Program-made: the position numbers and the translations under genes
Shown: positions 55,183-64,000 of the stretch, piece by piece
Numbering within the stretch: position 1 is the first letter of the stretch
How the letters are laid out: each line of letters opens with the position of its first letter
Assembly (NCBI GenBank): GCA_963989385.1
Contig: OZ022499.1
Coordinates: 81,581,903-81,645,902 of the forward strand
Origin: Ctena decussata
Taxonomy: Eukaryota; Mollusca; Bivalvia; Lucinida; Lucinidae
Direction: 5' to 3'
DNA: 64,000 nt
The notes under the pieces: model-generated
Databases searched by the model: none
Told to the model about the DNA's origin: nothing
The model's input: only the letters and a program-made list of their open reading frames with translations

Positions 55183-56690
55183 CAAGAGGGCCATGAGGCC
55201 CTGAATCGCTCACCCGAGCAATTGGCAAAGTGGCTTTTTCTTATGTCTGAAATTGTCAAACTATGAGTCTTGGGTCAAAAGTCAAAGAATGACCATGACC
55301 TTTTGTACTCATAAAGATAACTGTATTTACCAATTTTTAGGCCTAAATCTTCAAAACTTTCCATGAAATCCTATGTTCTAGCATTTTCCCATATTTGACC
55401 TTGCCGTAAAATATTCAAGGTCAACCCAAGGTCATCATTTTGAACAATCTTGATAGTACTGGAGTACCCAATGCTACATAATCAGTTTCAAGGCCATCGG
55501 TCAATTGGTTCTGGAGAAGAAGATTTTTAAAGGTTTTTACCATATATGGGTGTGGCGGCCATGTTGGTCATGTGACCTGGGCCGTTTGAACAAAATTTCA
55601 TTCCTTCAACACCTGAAACCTCTATATGAAATTTGGTTACAACTGGTCCAGTGGTTTTTGAGGAGATTGTTTGAAATTGTAAAAATATGAGAGTTCTGCG
55701 TCAAAGGTCAAAGAATGACCTTGACCTCTTGTACTCACAAATCTTCATGTACTCAATAAAATGACTGTGTATACTAATTTTTAGGCCATAATCTTCAAAG
55801 CTTTCCAAGAAATTTTATTTTCTAGCATTTTCCTTTATTTGACCTTGCCATAAAAAAGGTCAAGGTCAACCCAAGGTCATAATTTGAACAATCTTGGTAG
55901 TACTCAAGTACCAAATGCTACATGCCAAGTTTCAAGGCCATCGGTCAATTGGTTCTGGAGAAGAAGATTTTTAAAGGTTTTTACCATATATGGACGTGGC
56001 GGCCATGTTGGTCATGCGACCAAGACCATTTGAACAATTTTTCGTTCCCCCTTCCTCTGGAGGCCACATATGAAATTTGGCTACAAATGGTCCAGTGGCT
56101 TTTGAGGACATTGTTTGAAATTGCCAAAATATCAGAGTCCTGGGTCAAAGGTCAAAGAATGACCTTGACCTCTCATACTCATAAATCTTCATGTACTAAT
56201 TAAGATGACTGTAGATACCAATCTTTAGCCTAAAATATTCAACAGTTTCCAAGATATCTTAAGTTCTAGCATTTTGCCATATAAAAGCACAAGGAAGCAA
56301 ATTTGACCTTACCGTAAAAAAGGTCGAGGTCAACCCAAGGTCATAATTTGAACAATCTTGGTAGTACTCGCGTACACAATGCTACATACTAAGTTTCAAG
56401 GCCATTGGCCCATTGGTTCTGGAGAAGAAGATTTTTAAAGGTTTTTACCATATATGGGCATGGCGGCCATGTTGGTCATGTGACCAAGACCATTTGAACA
56501 ATTTTTCGTTCCCCCTTCCTCTGGAGGCCACATATGAAATTTGGTTACCATTGGCCCAGCGGTTTTAGAGGAGAAGTCGTTTGAAATTGTGGACGGACGA
56601 GGGACGACGGACGGACGACGACGGACGACGGAGCCTTACCATCCTATAAGCTCCCCCAGAGCCTCTGGCTCAGGTGAGCTAAAAATCTGC
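55183..56690. mobile_element. Large 'gctcacc'-ended repeat element with three 445-bp units
   Basis: Begins 'caagagggccatgaggccct' then 'gaatcgctcacccgagc'. Ends with 'gacgacggacggacgacg' and 'ctctggctcaggtgagctaa'. The end is the reverse complement of the start of 24092-26762. Inside, 'tgtactcataaagataactg'-type sequence recurs at about 55302, 55748 and 56192. Each unit has 'caaggtcaacccaaggtcat' and 'aaagaatgaccttgacctc'. Non-coding. Confidence 0.78.
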
Positions 56691-56699
56691 ACTATGGAT

Positions 56700-57110
56700 G
56701 AAGTTCTGCTTAGAATATCACCCAGACTTACACAGTTATATCATTCATGATTACACAGTTATATCATTACACAGATATATCACCCAGGATTACACAGTTA
56801 TATCACCCAAGATTACACAGTTATATCACCCAGAGTTACACAGTTATATCACCCAGGACTACACAGTTATATCACCCAGGATTTCAAAGTGATTTCACCC
56901 TACGCAACATACAGTTATATCATTACAAAGTTATATCACCCAGGATTACACAGTTATATCACCCAGGATTACACAGTTATATCACCCATGATTTCACAGT
57001 GATTTCACCCTAGGCAATATACGGTTATATCACCCATGCATTATTGCAGTTATATCACCAAGAATATTACACATTTTTCTCATCCAGGATTACACAGTAA
57101 TGAAATTAAT
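56700..57110. repeat. 23-bp minisatellite, block 2
   Basis: Nearly regular 'atcacccaggattacacagt'-'tat' units, more homogeneous than block 1. Starts at the end of the 55183-56690 element. Confidence 0.93.
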
Positions 57111-57261
57111 TTTAAGCAAGTGCTCCCTGTAATCCTAGAATCTTGAATAATCTATAATGCCCAAAATTCCTCTTCTTATAGAAAGAATTATGACTATAAC
57201 CAGACATAAACATATTCAGCTGTGTGCTTGCAAGAGATGGTGTGTTTGTGGCTATTGCTTC

Positions 57262-57469
57262 TAACCCTTAAGCGCCAAAAACTGAAATTGTTGAATATTG
57301 GCAAACAGTGTAGATCCAGATGAGATGGCTCATAATGAGCCACCTCATCTGAATCTATACTGTTTGCACTCTAGTGTTTGAATTCTCAATATGATATCGC
57401 TTGGAGGAAACTTTTTTGAAATTCTGCAGACGTAAATTTTGTTGTCTGCTTTTTGGCGCATTAAGGGCT
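57262..57469. mobile_element. Foldback MITE, family B copy 7
   Basis: Ends 'ctaacccttaagcgccaaaa' and 'tttttggcgcattaaggg'; centre 'gatgagatggctcataatga' plus inverse. Confidence 0.88.
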
Positions 57470-58126
57470 GACAAAACCCATAACCAGACTGCACAAGCTT
57501 ATAAGGATGTACAAAAGATGTCGAGCTAGAATGTATAACTGTCCTGATAAGAAAATGGAGATGCACAGGGTGATCTCAGTAACCACTGAGCTTACACAGT
57601 ATAAGACAATTTTTGCAAGAATTGGCTCTTGTTGTCTGCTGCATAATAAAACACTGAATCTCCCAGAATATTGACCTATAAATCATTCCTTAACATACTT
57701 TCTAGACAATTACTTTAATGACCATATAGAGCCCAAATAGTGGGATGGAAGCGCATTATCAGTCTACTTCTCAGGAACGGTCTAATAAGAAACTGCACTG
57801 TTTGCCTGTATGCCAGGATTTCTTATGCATTTCGAAATAACTAAAAATCAACTCATTTTACTATGAGGATAAATACAGTATGTAAGTATAGTGCTCCAAT
57901 ATTTCAGCTCTTCAGGTTCCATGTTTGACCAAAAATAGAATCATTTCATGCAGCTCTGCTGCTGAGAATAATTAGTGGCAGATTTTCAAAACTGCTGCAA
58001 AAACCAATTTCATTGTATTTTATTTTTAATTCTGCAACTGAATGCTATAGGCTGTACTTTAACAAGTCAATTTCCTGTATTAACTCAAAATGAGCCACAA
58101 CGTGCAGAAAAGGTTCTTTAGCCGTA
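57470..58126. other. No recognisable feature
   Basis: AT-rich spacer. 'aaaatgagccacaacgtgca' at 58089 is a lone end of a family A element. Confidence 0.5.
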
Positions 58127-58337
58127 TTAACTCTTTAAGCACCAGTGACGAAATTAGCAGAATTTGCAAACAGCGTAGATCCTCATGAGGCGGCTCATAA
58201 CGAGCCGCCTCATCTAGATCTACACTGTTTGCCATCTAGTCTTTGAATTCTCAATATGAAATGTCTTGGACAAGGGCTTTTTTGAATTTTTGCAGACGTA
58301 AATTTTGTCGTGTGCTTTTTGGTGCTTAAAGAGTTAA
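58127..58337. mobile_element. Foldback MITE, family B copy 8
   Basis: Ends 'ttaactctttaagcaccagt' and 'ttggtgcttaaagagttaa'; centre 'catgaggcggctcataacga' plus inverse. Its left side adjoins the remnant family A end. Confidence 0.9.
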
Positions 58338-59122
58338 AACAGAAGTCTGCAAATCCATAACCTAGTCTGCACCCAGAGCAGCTGTGCAAAGAAACACCAT
58401 ATAATGGACCGGCAACATGAAGACCAGCCATACCACACACACAGATGCACAGGCAGCTCCTATAGACATGCTGAACACCCTTTCTGAATGTAACATTTAA
58501 ATTATTCCATAGAACAAAATATAGCTGGCTCCAGAAAAGGCATGCATACTGCGACATCTCGATATATTTGTTACAGCTCTGCAGTTATAACACAAAAAGC
58601 TAACTTAAAACACATCAATAACTCAGTGTAACAGTTTTCTATTACATAAACGCTTTAGAAAACTTTCCCAAAATGACACAAAGCGAACACAGAGTACTGT
58701 CAGACTCATAACCACTCAGTCTGTCAAACATTACTGAATGCACTTAGCCTAATGGATCTATTACAATATTCCTTTCAAAATAATATATTAGACATTTTGA
58801 AAGTGCCAAGGTATCAGTGTATCAAAGCCAAAGGTACGCAAGTCCATACAGTGTGTTTATCATCAAGATTTAGACACCTCCATCATTTCAATAGCAGGTC
58901 CACCCGTCTTTTATATATCAACATCCCTTTCCACCTTATCAGGAGAAATAACCTATGCACACAGTGAAAACCCTGACAAAAGGAGCAATCTGATCTTGGT
59001 CTCTACTGTTTGCTCAGACAGGTTGTCTAAATATTAGGGTGCAAGCAGTAGCTGGTTTCCAACTTTTTTTACCATCTTTATAGTACGATACACCTGGTGG
59101 AAGACAGCTGAGGCCAAGGAAA
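58338..59122. other. No supported gene
   Basis: Includes a half of a family F-like foldback near 58970-59040 ('ggagcaatctgatcttgg' ... 'tgtttgctcagacagg'). A 71-codon frame at 58752-58967 has no domain. Confidence 0.45.
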
Positions 59123-59334
59123 GTTAACTCTTTAAGTACCAAAAAGCAGATGACAAAATTTACGTCTGCAAAAATTAAAAAAATGCTTTGTCCAAGTCAT
59201 TTCATATTGAGAATTCAAAGACTAGAGGGCAAACAGTGTAGATCTAGATGAGGCGGCTCATTATGAGCTGCCTCATCAAGATCTACGCTGTTTGCAAATT
59301 CTTCTATTTTCGTCACTAGGGCTTAAAGAGTTAA
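59123..59334. mobile_element. Foldback MITE, family B copy 9
   Basis: Ends 'gttaactctttaagtacc' and 'gggcttaaagagttaa'; centre 'gatgaggcggctcattatga' plus inverse. Confidence 0.9.
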
Positions 59335-60684
59335 TACAGTCTGTTCATCAGCTCAAACACGGGTGACTTGAACCCCATGGACTATTCAAACTACATGTAT
59401 ATGATGGTCCCAGCCAAACCCTAAAACAAATTTATTAAATTTTTTTATTAAAATTATTAAATTTGCTCAAATTACAATTGCATACACTCCAAAGCACAAT
59501 TGATGATCCCGATAAATCCATAACATACAACTTGAATAGTATTCTAAAAATTTTCCAGAACAAATTTTGTATTTTAAATGTCTTTCAGGTGCTTGACCTA
59601 AATTCCTGTATTACACACAGCACTTAATAATGAGACATCTTGCAAACCTGACAATGTTACCATATATGGGTACACCTCCAGGGTTTTTTACCAATTTTAG
59701 CCCTCCAGCACAACATACAGAACAGCTGTGGTTATCACCCTGGAGTTGGCATCAACATCAGCTTCCACATAAATGGGTGTTTTTTGTTGTTTTTTTTTGT
59801 TTAGGGCTGTTTGATTCTTTTACTGATGATAGATAATGGTCATTTTTTTGTTATGATACCAATCACACCCCTCAGTCTTGGTGGCCTTGAGGTCAAGGTC
59901 ACAGACTTAGAAACTTTATGCTAAACTTTGGGAAGTCCTTGGTTGATGTTTTTTTAAAGACTCCCATATCTCCTCAAAGATGGAGTTAATAAATGCCTGC
60001 ACTCCCTGCAGTAACCTCTTGATGGCCATGAAGGTCAAGGTCATATACTTTTTAAAAAACTTTGTCATTATGATGTGGGAGGCCATGTCAGGCAAGTTAT
60101 GCTGTCCAGTGACCATTACAAAGGGGAACAACTTTTGTGACTTTCTGGTTGCTTCCCTAGATGACAATCACCTTCCAAATAGGGTTCTACTCTTAATGGG
60201 TTCACTCTTAATATGTTCGTACAGCCACATAAAACGGCAAGCAAAAATGAAAATTGCAGGGTTGCTTCCCTTGAAAGTGTACCCATTCACCTAAGAAAAA
60301 CTCTTTCCGATCTGATTAATAATGGAACTAAAAAAGCCTTACTTGTTTACAGATGATAGTAAAACCCGGGAAATCAGTTTGTTTGGCCTTATTTCTCCAG
60401 GTGCAGTAACAGGAAGACAACTATCTGGTGGACTTGATATCATGGTTACAAAATTACATCAACTCTGTGGTTTTCTTGGCAATACTATATCATAATTATT
60501 ACTATCAATTACAGTTTATTTATTTTTAATGAGGACATAGGTTTAGGTGCAGCTGAAGAGATATATGCAGACAACAACAAGGTCACAAGTGAAACCCACA
60601 TTGAGGGAAGAAGAGAAATTTGTAATCATTTGAGATGCGGGCTGCAGCATACCTCATTCATGGGGTTCCTCATTTAGCAGAAGT
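59335..60684. other. No supported gene
   Basis: Contains an old repeat block near 59880-60200 with 'ttgaggtcaaggtcacagac', similar in wording to the 24-26 kb array, and a match to 4410 ('ggggaacaacttttg'). The 104-codon frame at 59980-60294 falls in it. Confidence 0.5.
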
Positions 60685-60969
60685 TATGTTTGAAAGGGGT
60701 GCCGTGGACAAGTGGTTAGAGTGACCCAATTATGCTGTGGAAGGTTGTGAGTTCGAACCCCGAGTTGGGTCAATTCGTGACTGGAGAACTCTATCTGTCA
60801 CCCCAGCAGTAAACGGGCACCTTTTTTTGAATCAGGGAATGATAAAGGCAGCAAAAGGAGAGGGTTGGGCTCTGCCTTTCACATGCTGTGCCCAAGATAC
60901 AGTGGGCTTTTAACCTCCAATGCTCCTATGGCCACTAGACTTGCAGACAACCTTAACCTATGTTTGAAA
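60685..60969 (+). mobile_element. tRNA-headed SINE (family S1) with 11-bp target duplication
   Basis: SINE 60696-60958 between 'tatgtttgaaa' copies (60685-60695, 60959-60969). The head has 'gtggacaagtggttagagtg' and 'gaaggttgtgagttcgaacc'; the body has 'ccagcagtaaacgggcacct' and 'tgtgcccaagatacagtggg'. It is the intact plus-strand relative of 8275-8535. Confidence 0.93.
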
Positions 60970-61202
60970 TATCATCAAAGTAATTAACCCTTTCTTGATA
61001 ATGATGATTTGGTCACTGGTTTCAAATACATTATAATATATAGATACAAAATTACCTAAAATACCTTTAAACATACAACTGTCCAAAAATTCAAACTAGT
61101 TGATTTTATAGTTCTTTGATGCATCAACAATAATTCAGTCGAATGCTGTGTCTCACCTGTCTGGGTACTCCTACAAAGCTTCCCCTATACTACTACTAAT
61201 AA

Positions 61203-61444
61203 TGAGCCCCGACACGAGAAAACCAACAATATGGTTGAGCGTTCAGTGCAGACTCAGACCAGCCTGGGCATCTGCCCAGTCTGATCAGAGTCTTCACGTG
61301 AATGTCCCCATGGACGTAGCTTAAACCCTAAGCTACTCTTTAAGCGATTTGCGAAGTCTGTTCAGATTGGGTAGATGCCCAGGATGAGCTGAGTCTGTGC
61401 TGGGCGCACAACCACACTGTTGGTTTTCTCGTGTTGCGGCTCAT
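61203..61444. mobile_element. Foldback MITE, family A copy 7
   Basis: Ends 'tgagccccgacacgagaaaa' and 'ttttctcgtgttgcggctca'. Confidence 0.87.
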
Positions 61445-61619
61445 ACAGTTAGAGCATATGCCACGACCACTAGTGTAACAGGTGAAACAAACACTAGCTG
61501 GCGCTCTGGCAAACAGTGTAGAGCCTTGTCAGCCTTTTATGAGCAGTCTGATCTGGGTCTCCACTGACTTCTGCTGTTTCAATACTTAAAATCATTAAAG
61601 GTAATCCAATAAAATTTAC

Positions 61620-61783
61620 CTTCACAATGAATACAATATTTTCGTTCTCCTCAGAATCCTGACGTTTCAAACAACATGGTCGACAGCGTTTCCAACGCGC
61701 ACACGCCATAGCATCACAGAGAAAAGCATTTTCACCTGGGATTATGTCAGACCTTGTCAAGCAATCTATTGATTTAATGTCAC
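61620..61783 (-). CDS. Candidate exon, cysteine-rich peptide, unrecognised
   Basis: On the minus strand an open stretch of 54 codons ends at a good donor (gtgaag|GTAAAT, intron from 61619). It contains PGENAFLCDAMACARWKRC then RPCCLKRQDSEENENIVFIV. The DNA is CpG-richer than its neighbourhood (for example 'gcgtgtgcgcgttgg' on the minus strand). The acceptor side (gatttaag before 61783) lacks a pyrimidine tract and is weak. Could be an exon of a minus-strand gene or a chance frame. Confidence 0.35.
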
Positions 61784-61926
61784 CTTAAATCTTGCTTGAC
61801 CAATTAAACCCAGTCAGACTGTAAACAACTGTATTCGAGGAAGAATCGAAAAAAATATGCATTTACAGGTGTGTGCAAGCAATGTGAATATGATGTCAGC
61901 GAAACCACACGTAAAAAAAAAATAAA

Positions 61927-62145
61927 TGGAATTACTCTAAATATTGGGACACTAAACCAGTTATTGTCATCATTCTCAAAGTTTGACGAAAAAATTATTA
62001 TTTCTGAAAGACTATGTCTGAAAGTTCTTCTTGAAACAGCAAATAGTGCAGTCCCTGATCAGACTGCTCCTTTTAGGAGCAATTTGATCTTGGGCTACAC
62101 GGCTTGCTTGGGAATTTTCGTCCCATTTCTTAGAATAATTACGGT
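61927..62145. mobile_element. Foldback MITE, family F copy 2
   Basis: Begins 'ggaattactctaaatattgg' and ends 'tcttagaataattacggta'; central stem 'tgatcagactgctcctttta' with its inverse, flanked by 'cagcaaatagtgcagtccc'. Homologous to 47369-47584. Confidence 0.75.
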
Positions 62146-63070
62146 ACAAGTGAATCAAGTACATGTCCTATGCACACCCAAGGTTTATGGAGTAACCATA
62201 AATAATTTAACCGCATAAAAATAGTCTAGACTAAAAATTATTTATTTTACGGCAAACTGCATATTTATAGATCCACTTCATTGTGAAGATTTTCATAATT
62301 TGCACTATCTTTCAACTTAAATAATTCCATTATCTGTCGACATTATAACTTATCATAAGTTATGCAATGTGTGCTTCAAACTGGAAAATGCAACTTTGCA
62401 AAGGGCACAATAGGAAAAAGCCCAATGCCCCAGTTTTGATTATCATTCATTCATGTTTTGCTGCACTTACGCCCTGCTAGCCTCCCGCAGTGACTGTTGA
62501 CTGAATTATGCCAGATCATGAGAAAAGTGAGTTTATGTCACAAGCAAATAGCAAAAGTGATCAAAATTGTTCTATGAAGTCTGATCAGAATCTTTATTGT
62601 CTGTAATAAAGCCCCATACCTCCAGCAGCAAACAATGAACTCTTTGACTAGACTGCTGAGACACACAGCCTTTACTGAGTCTACATTGTTTTCACATGCT
62701 ATAATGTTGTTTTTCACAAGATGGCTCGAAGTTCCTGTATAACATAAGCCACAGCACAGAAAAAGGATAATTAAATGGTACATGTGTATCATATTTCTTC
62801 TAATTGATGCCCTCTCTCTAAAAATGCTCCCTCATTATAAAAGTGGCCCAATTCCACCAAGATGGGCTTGAGACCACCAATATTTGCTATTTATTGCCAA
62901 AATTTTGTCTCAAAATTGCCAATACTGCAATGCCCCTATGCAATTTTAGAAGAAATAGGGTATAGGAATGGCAGCCTGCCCATCAATGAAGTCTGATGAC
63001 AGACTTTACTGCACGTATGGACCCTGCGAAGAACACTGAAAAAAAAAACAAATAAATAAAATAAAAATAA
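62146..63070. other. No supported gene
   Basis: AT-rich; a piece near 62575-62700 resembles the family F core. The 84-codon minus-strand frame at 62538-62792 overlaps it and is not called. Confidence 0.45.
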
Positions 63071-63234
63071 AATAGAGTGAGTGAGTGAACTCGGGTTTAA
63101 CGTCCCACCAACAATGAGGTCACAGGACCTCGGTTTAAAGTCTCATCGGAAAGACCGGAGAAGCGGGGGATCGATCTTGCCACCCCTGGATTGGTAGTCC
63201 GGAGTGTTATCCTCTACACTACAGTCACTCCTAG
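63071..63234 (-). mobile_element. tRNA-like SINE (family S4)
   Basis: The minus strand starts 'aggagtgactgtagtgtaga' (box A-like) and has 'ggtggcaagatcgatccccc' (box B-like). The tail end 'ctcgggtttaacgtcccacc' with (gagt)n follows. It matches the interrupted copy at 6668-6938. No clear target duplication. Confidence 0.65.
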
Positions 63235-63355
63235 GAGTGTCAATGATAACCTTTTGCAAATCATGGCTCTGAGCTCTCTATTAAAAAGTTAAACAAAGAA
63301 TATTAATTTTCTTTGTGTATGTGAGTGTGTGTGTGTTGGTGGTAATGGTGGTGGT

Positions 63356-63670
63356 GGGGGTGGGGTGGGGTGGGGGTGGTTGGTTGGTTGATTTGGTGCT
63401 TAACGTCCACGGTAAACAGCTAAGGTCATGTTGGGACGGTCAGTTAACCTAACCACACTATTCCTGGGCAGGCTTAGACCTCCTAAGCGGTTAACCAGTA
63501 CCAAGTGCACATACTTTGGCCAGTAACGGACAACTGCCCTTCTTGAATCAGCGGAAGGAGAAACGAAAGTATGTGGCCAGACCAGGTTTCGAACCCAGGA
63601 CCTCTGACTTATGAGTCAGGTGCCCTACCGATTGCGCTACGCGGCCCGGCGTGGAGGGGGTGGGGTGGGG
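63356..63670 (-). mobile_element. SINE (family S2) inserted in a G-rich tract, with 15-bp duplication
   Basis: The SINE body and head (63371-63655; head with 'gagtcaggtgccctaccgat' read on plus) lie between two copies of 'gggggtggggtgggg' (63356-63370, 63656-63670). The duplication therefore doubled a sequence with four runs of at least four G. The same family is at 30044 and 37719. Confidence 0.85.
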
Positions 63671-63716
63671 AGGGAGGGGAAAGCAATTATGACAAAGAAC
63701 AAAGAAAAAAAAAGAA

Positions 63717-64000
63717 AAACAAGAGGGCCATGGTGGCCCTGAATCGCTCACCTGAGCATTAATCAGTTCACTGGCTCTGGTGAAGATTTATAAGAGTTTT
63801 TACCATACTAACATTTGACCTAGTTTTTGACCCAGCATGACCCAGTTTCAAACTTGGCCTGGATATTGTAAGAATAAACATTCTGACACAGTTTCATTGA
63901 GATTGGATCAAAACTGTGCCCTCTGGAGCGTATACAAGGTCGTTCTTATATATGACCTAGTGACCAAGTTTTTGACCCGACACGACCCGGTTTCAAACTT
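63717..64000. mobile_element. Start of a third 'gctcacc'-ended repeat element, cut by window end
   Basis: 'aaacaagagggccatggtgg' then 'ccctgaatcgctcacctgag' matches the start at 55183. The following sequence has its own short repeats ('gacccagtttcaaacttgg' / 'gacccggtttcaaactt'). Confidence 0.75.

Noticed and set aside
53545..57013. Frames of 64-88 codons with a periodic 'LYHPRLHSYI'-type peptide
   Set aside because: Translation of the 23-bp minisatellite in shifting frames; no gene context.
58089..58110. Family A foldback start ('tgagccacaacgtg')
   Set aside because: Only one end is present, so it is noted as a remnant rather than listed as a full element.

Overview
This 64 kb window looks like AT-rich nuclear DNA from an invertebrate, most likely a marine bivalve mollusc. 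That call is an inference. It rests on AT-richness, the lack of operons, spliceosomal-type splice sites, tRNA-headed SINEs, a Ty3/Gypsy retrotransposon, very dense small foldback (MITE-like) elements, and repeats with 'gctcacctgagc'-type ends that I associate with bivalve genomes. No species can be named from the sequence.

The one unambiguous gene is the 1701-codon pol reading frame (12039-17144) of a complete LTR retrotransposon at 9657-19615. Its two 889-bp LTRs look identical by eye. It has a 4-bp target duplication (TATC), a tRNA primer-binding site and a polypurine tract. Pol carries protease, reverse transcriptase, RNase H and integrase, then a GPY/F module, a long Q/N/S-rich linker, a chromodomain and about 170 further residues I cannot assign. 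No gag or env frame is visible, so this is a very young but 'pol-only' element.

Layout. 1-553 holds a decayed, coding-looking minus-strand frame whose only stops are five TGAs. 0.7-9.6 kb has a 73-bp minisatellite, a 24-30-bp minisatellite, many foldback elements and a SINE. 9.7-19.6 kb is the LTR element. 20-24 kb has foldbacks, including a 324-bp near-perfect palindrome. 24.1-26.8 kb is a repeat element with twelve 145-bp units. 27.4-29.8 kb has degenerate tandem repeats around a short candidate exon (28259-28374, minus). 30-39 kb has SINEs (one locus is a triple nested insertion), a 1.7-kb TIR transposon, a candidate first exon with a CRE-bearing upstream region (37013-37263, minus), and a 27-bp minisatellite. 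40-53 kb has more foldbacks, a 728-bp transposon with a 9-bp target duplication, a second copy of the TIR transposon, and another TIR element carrying a SINE. 53.4-57.1 kb has a 23-bp minisatellite and a second 'gctcacc'-ended element. 57-64 kb has foldbacks, SINEs, a weak candidate exon, and the start of a third 'gctcacc'-ended element.

Host genes are represented at most by a few candidate exons; most of the window reads as intronic or intergenic DNA built of transposons. Many short open frames lie inside tandem repeats or foldbacks and are not reported as genes. All repeat boundaries and splice sites were read by eye.
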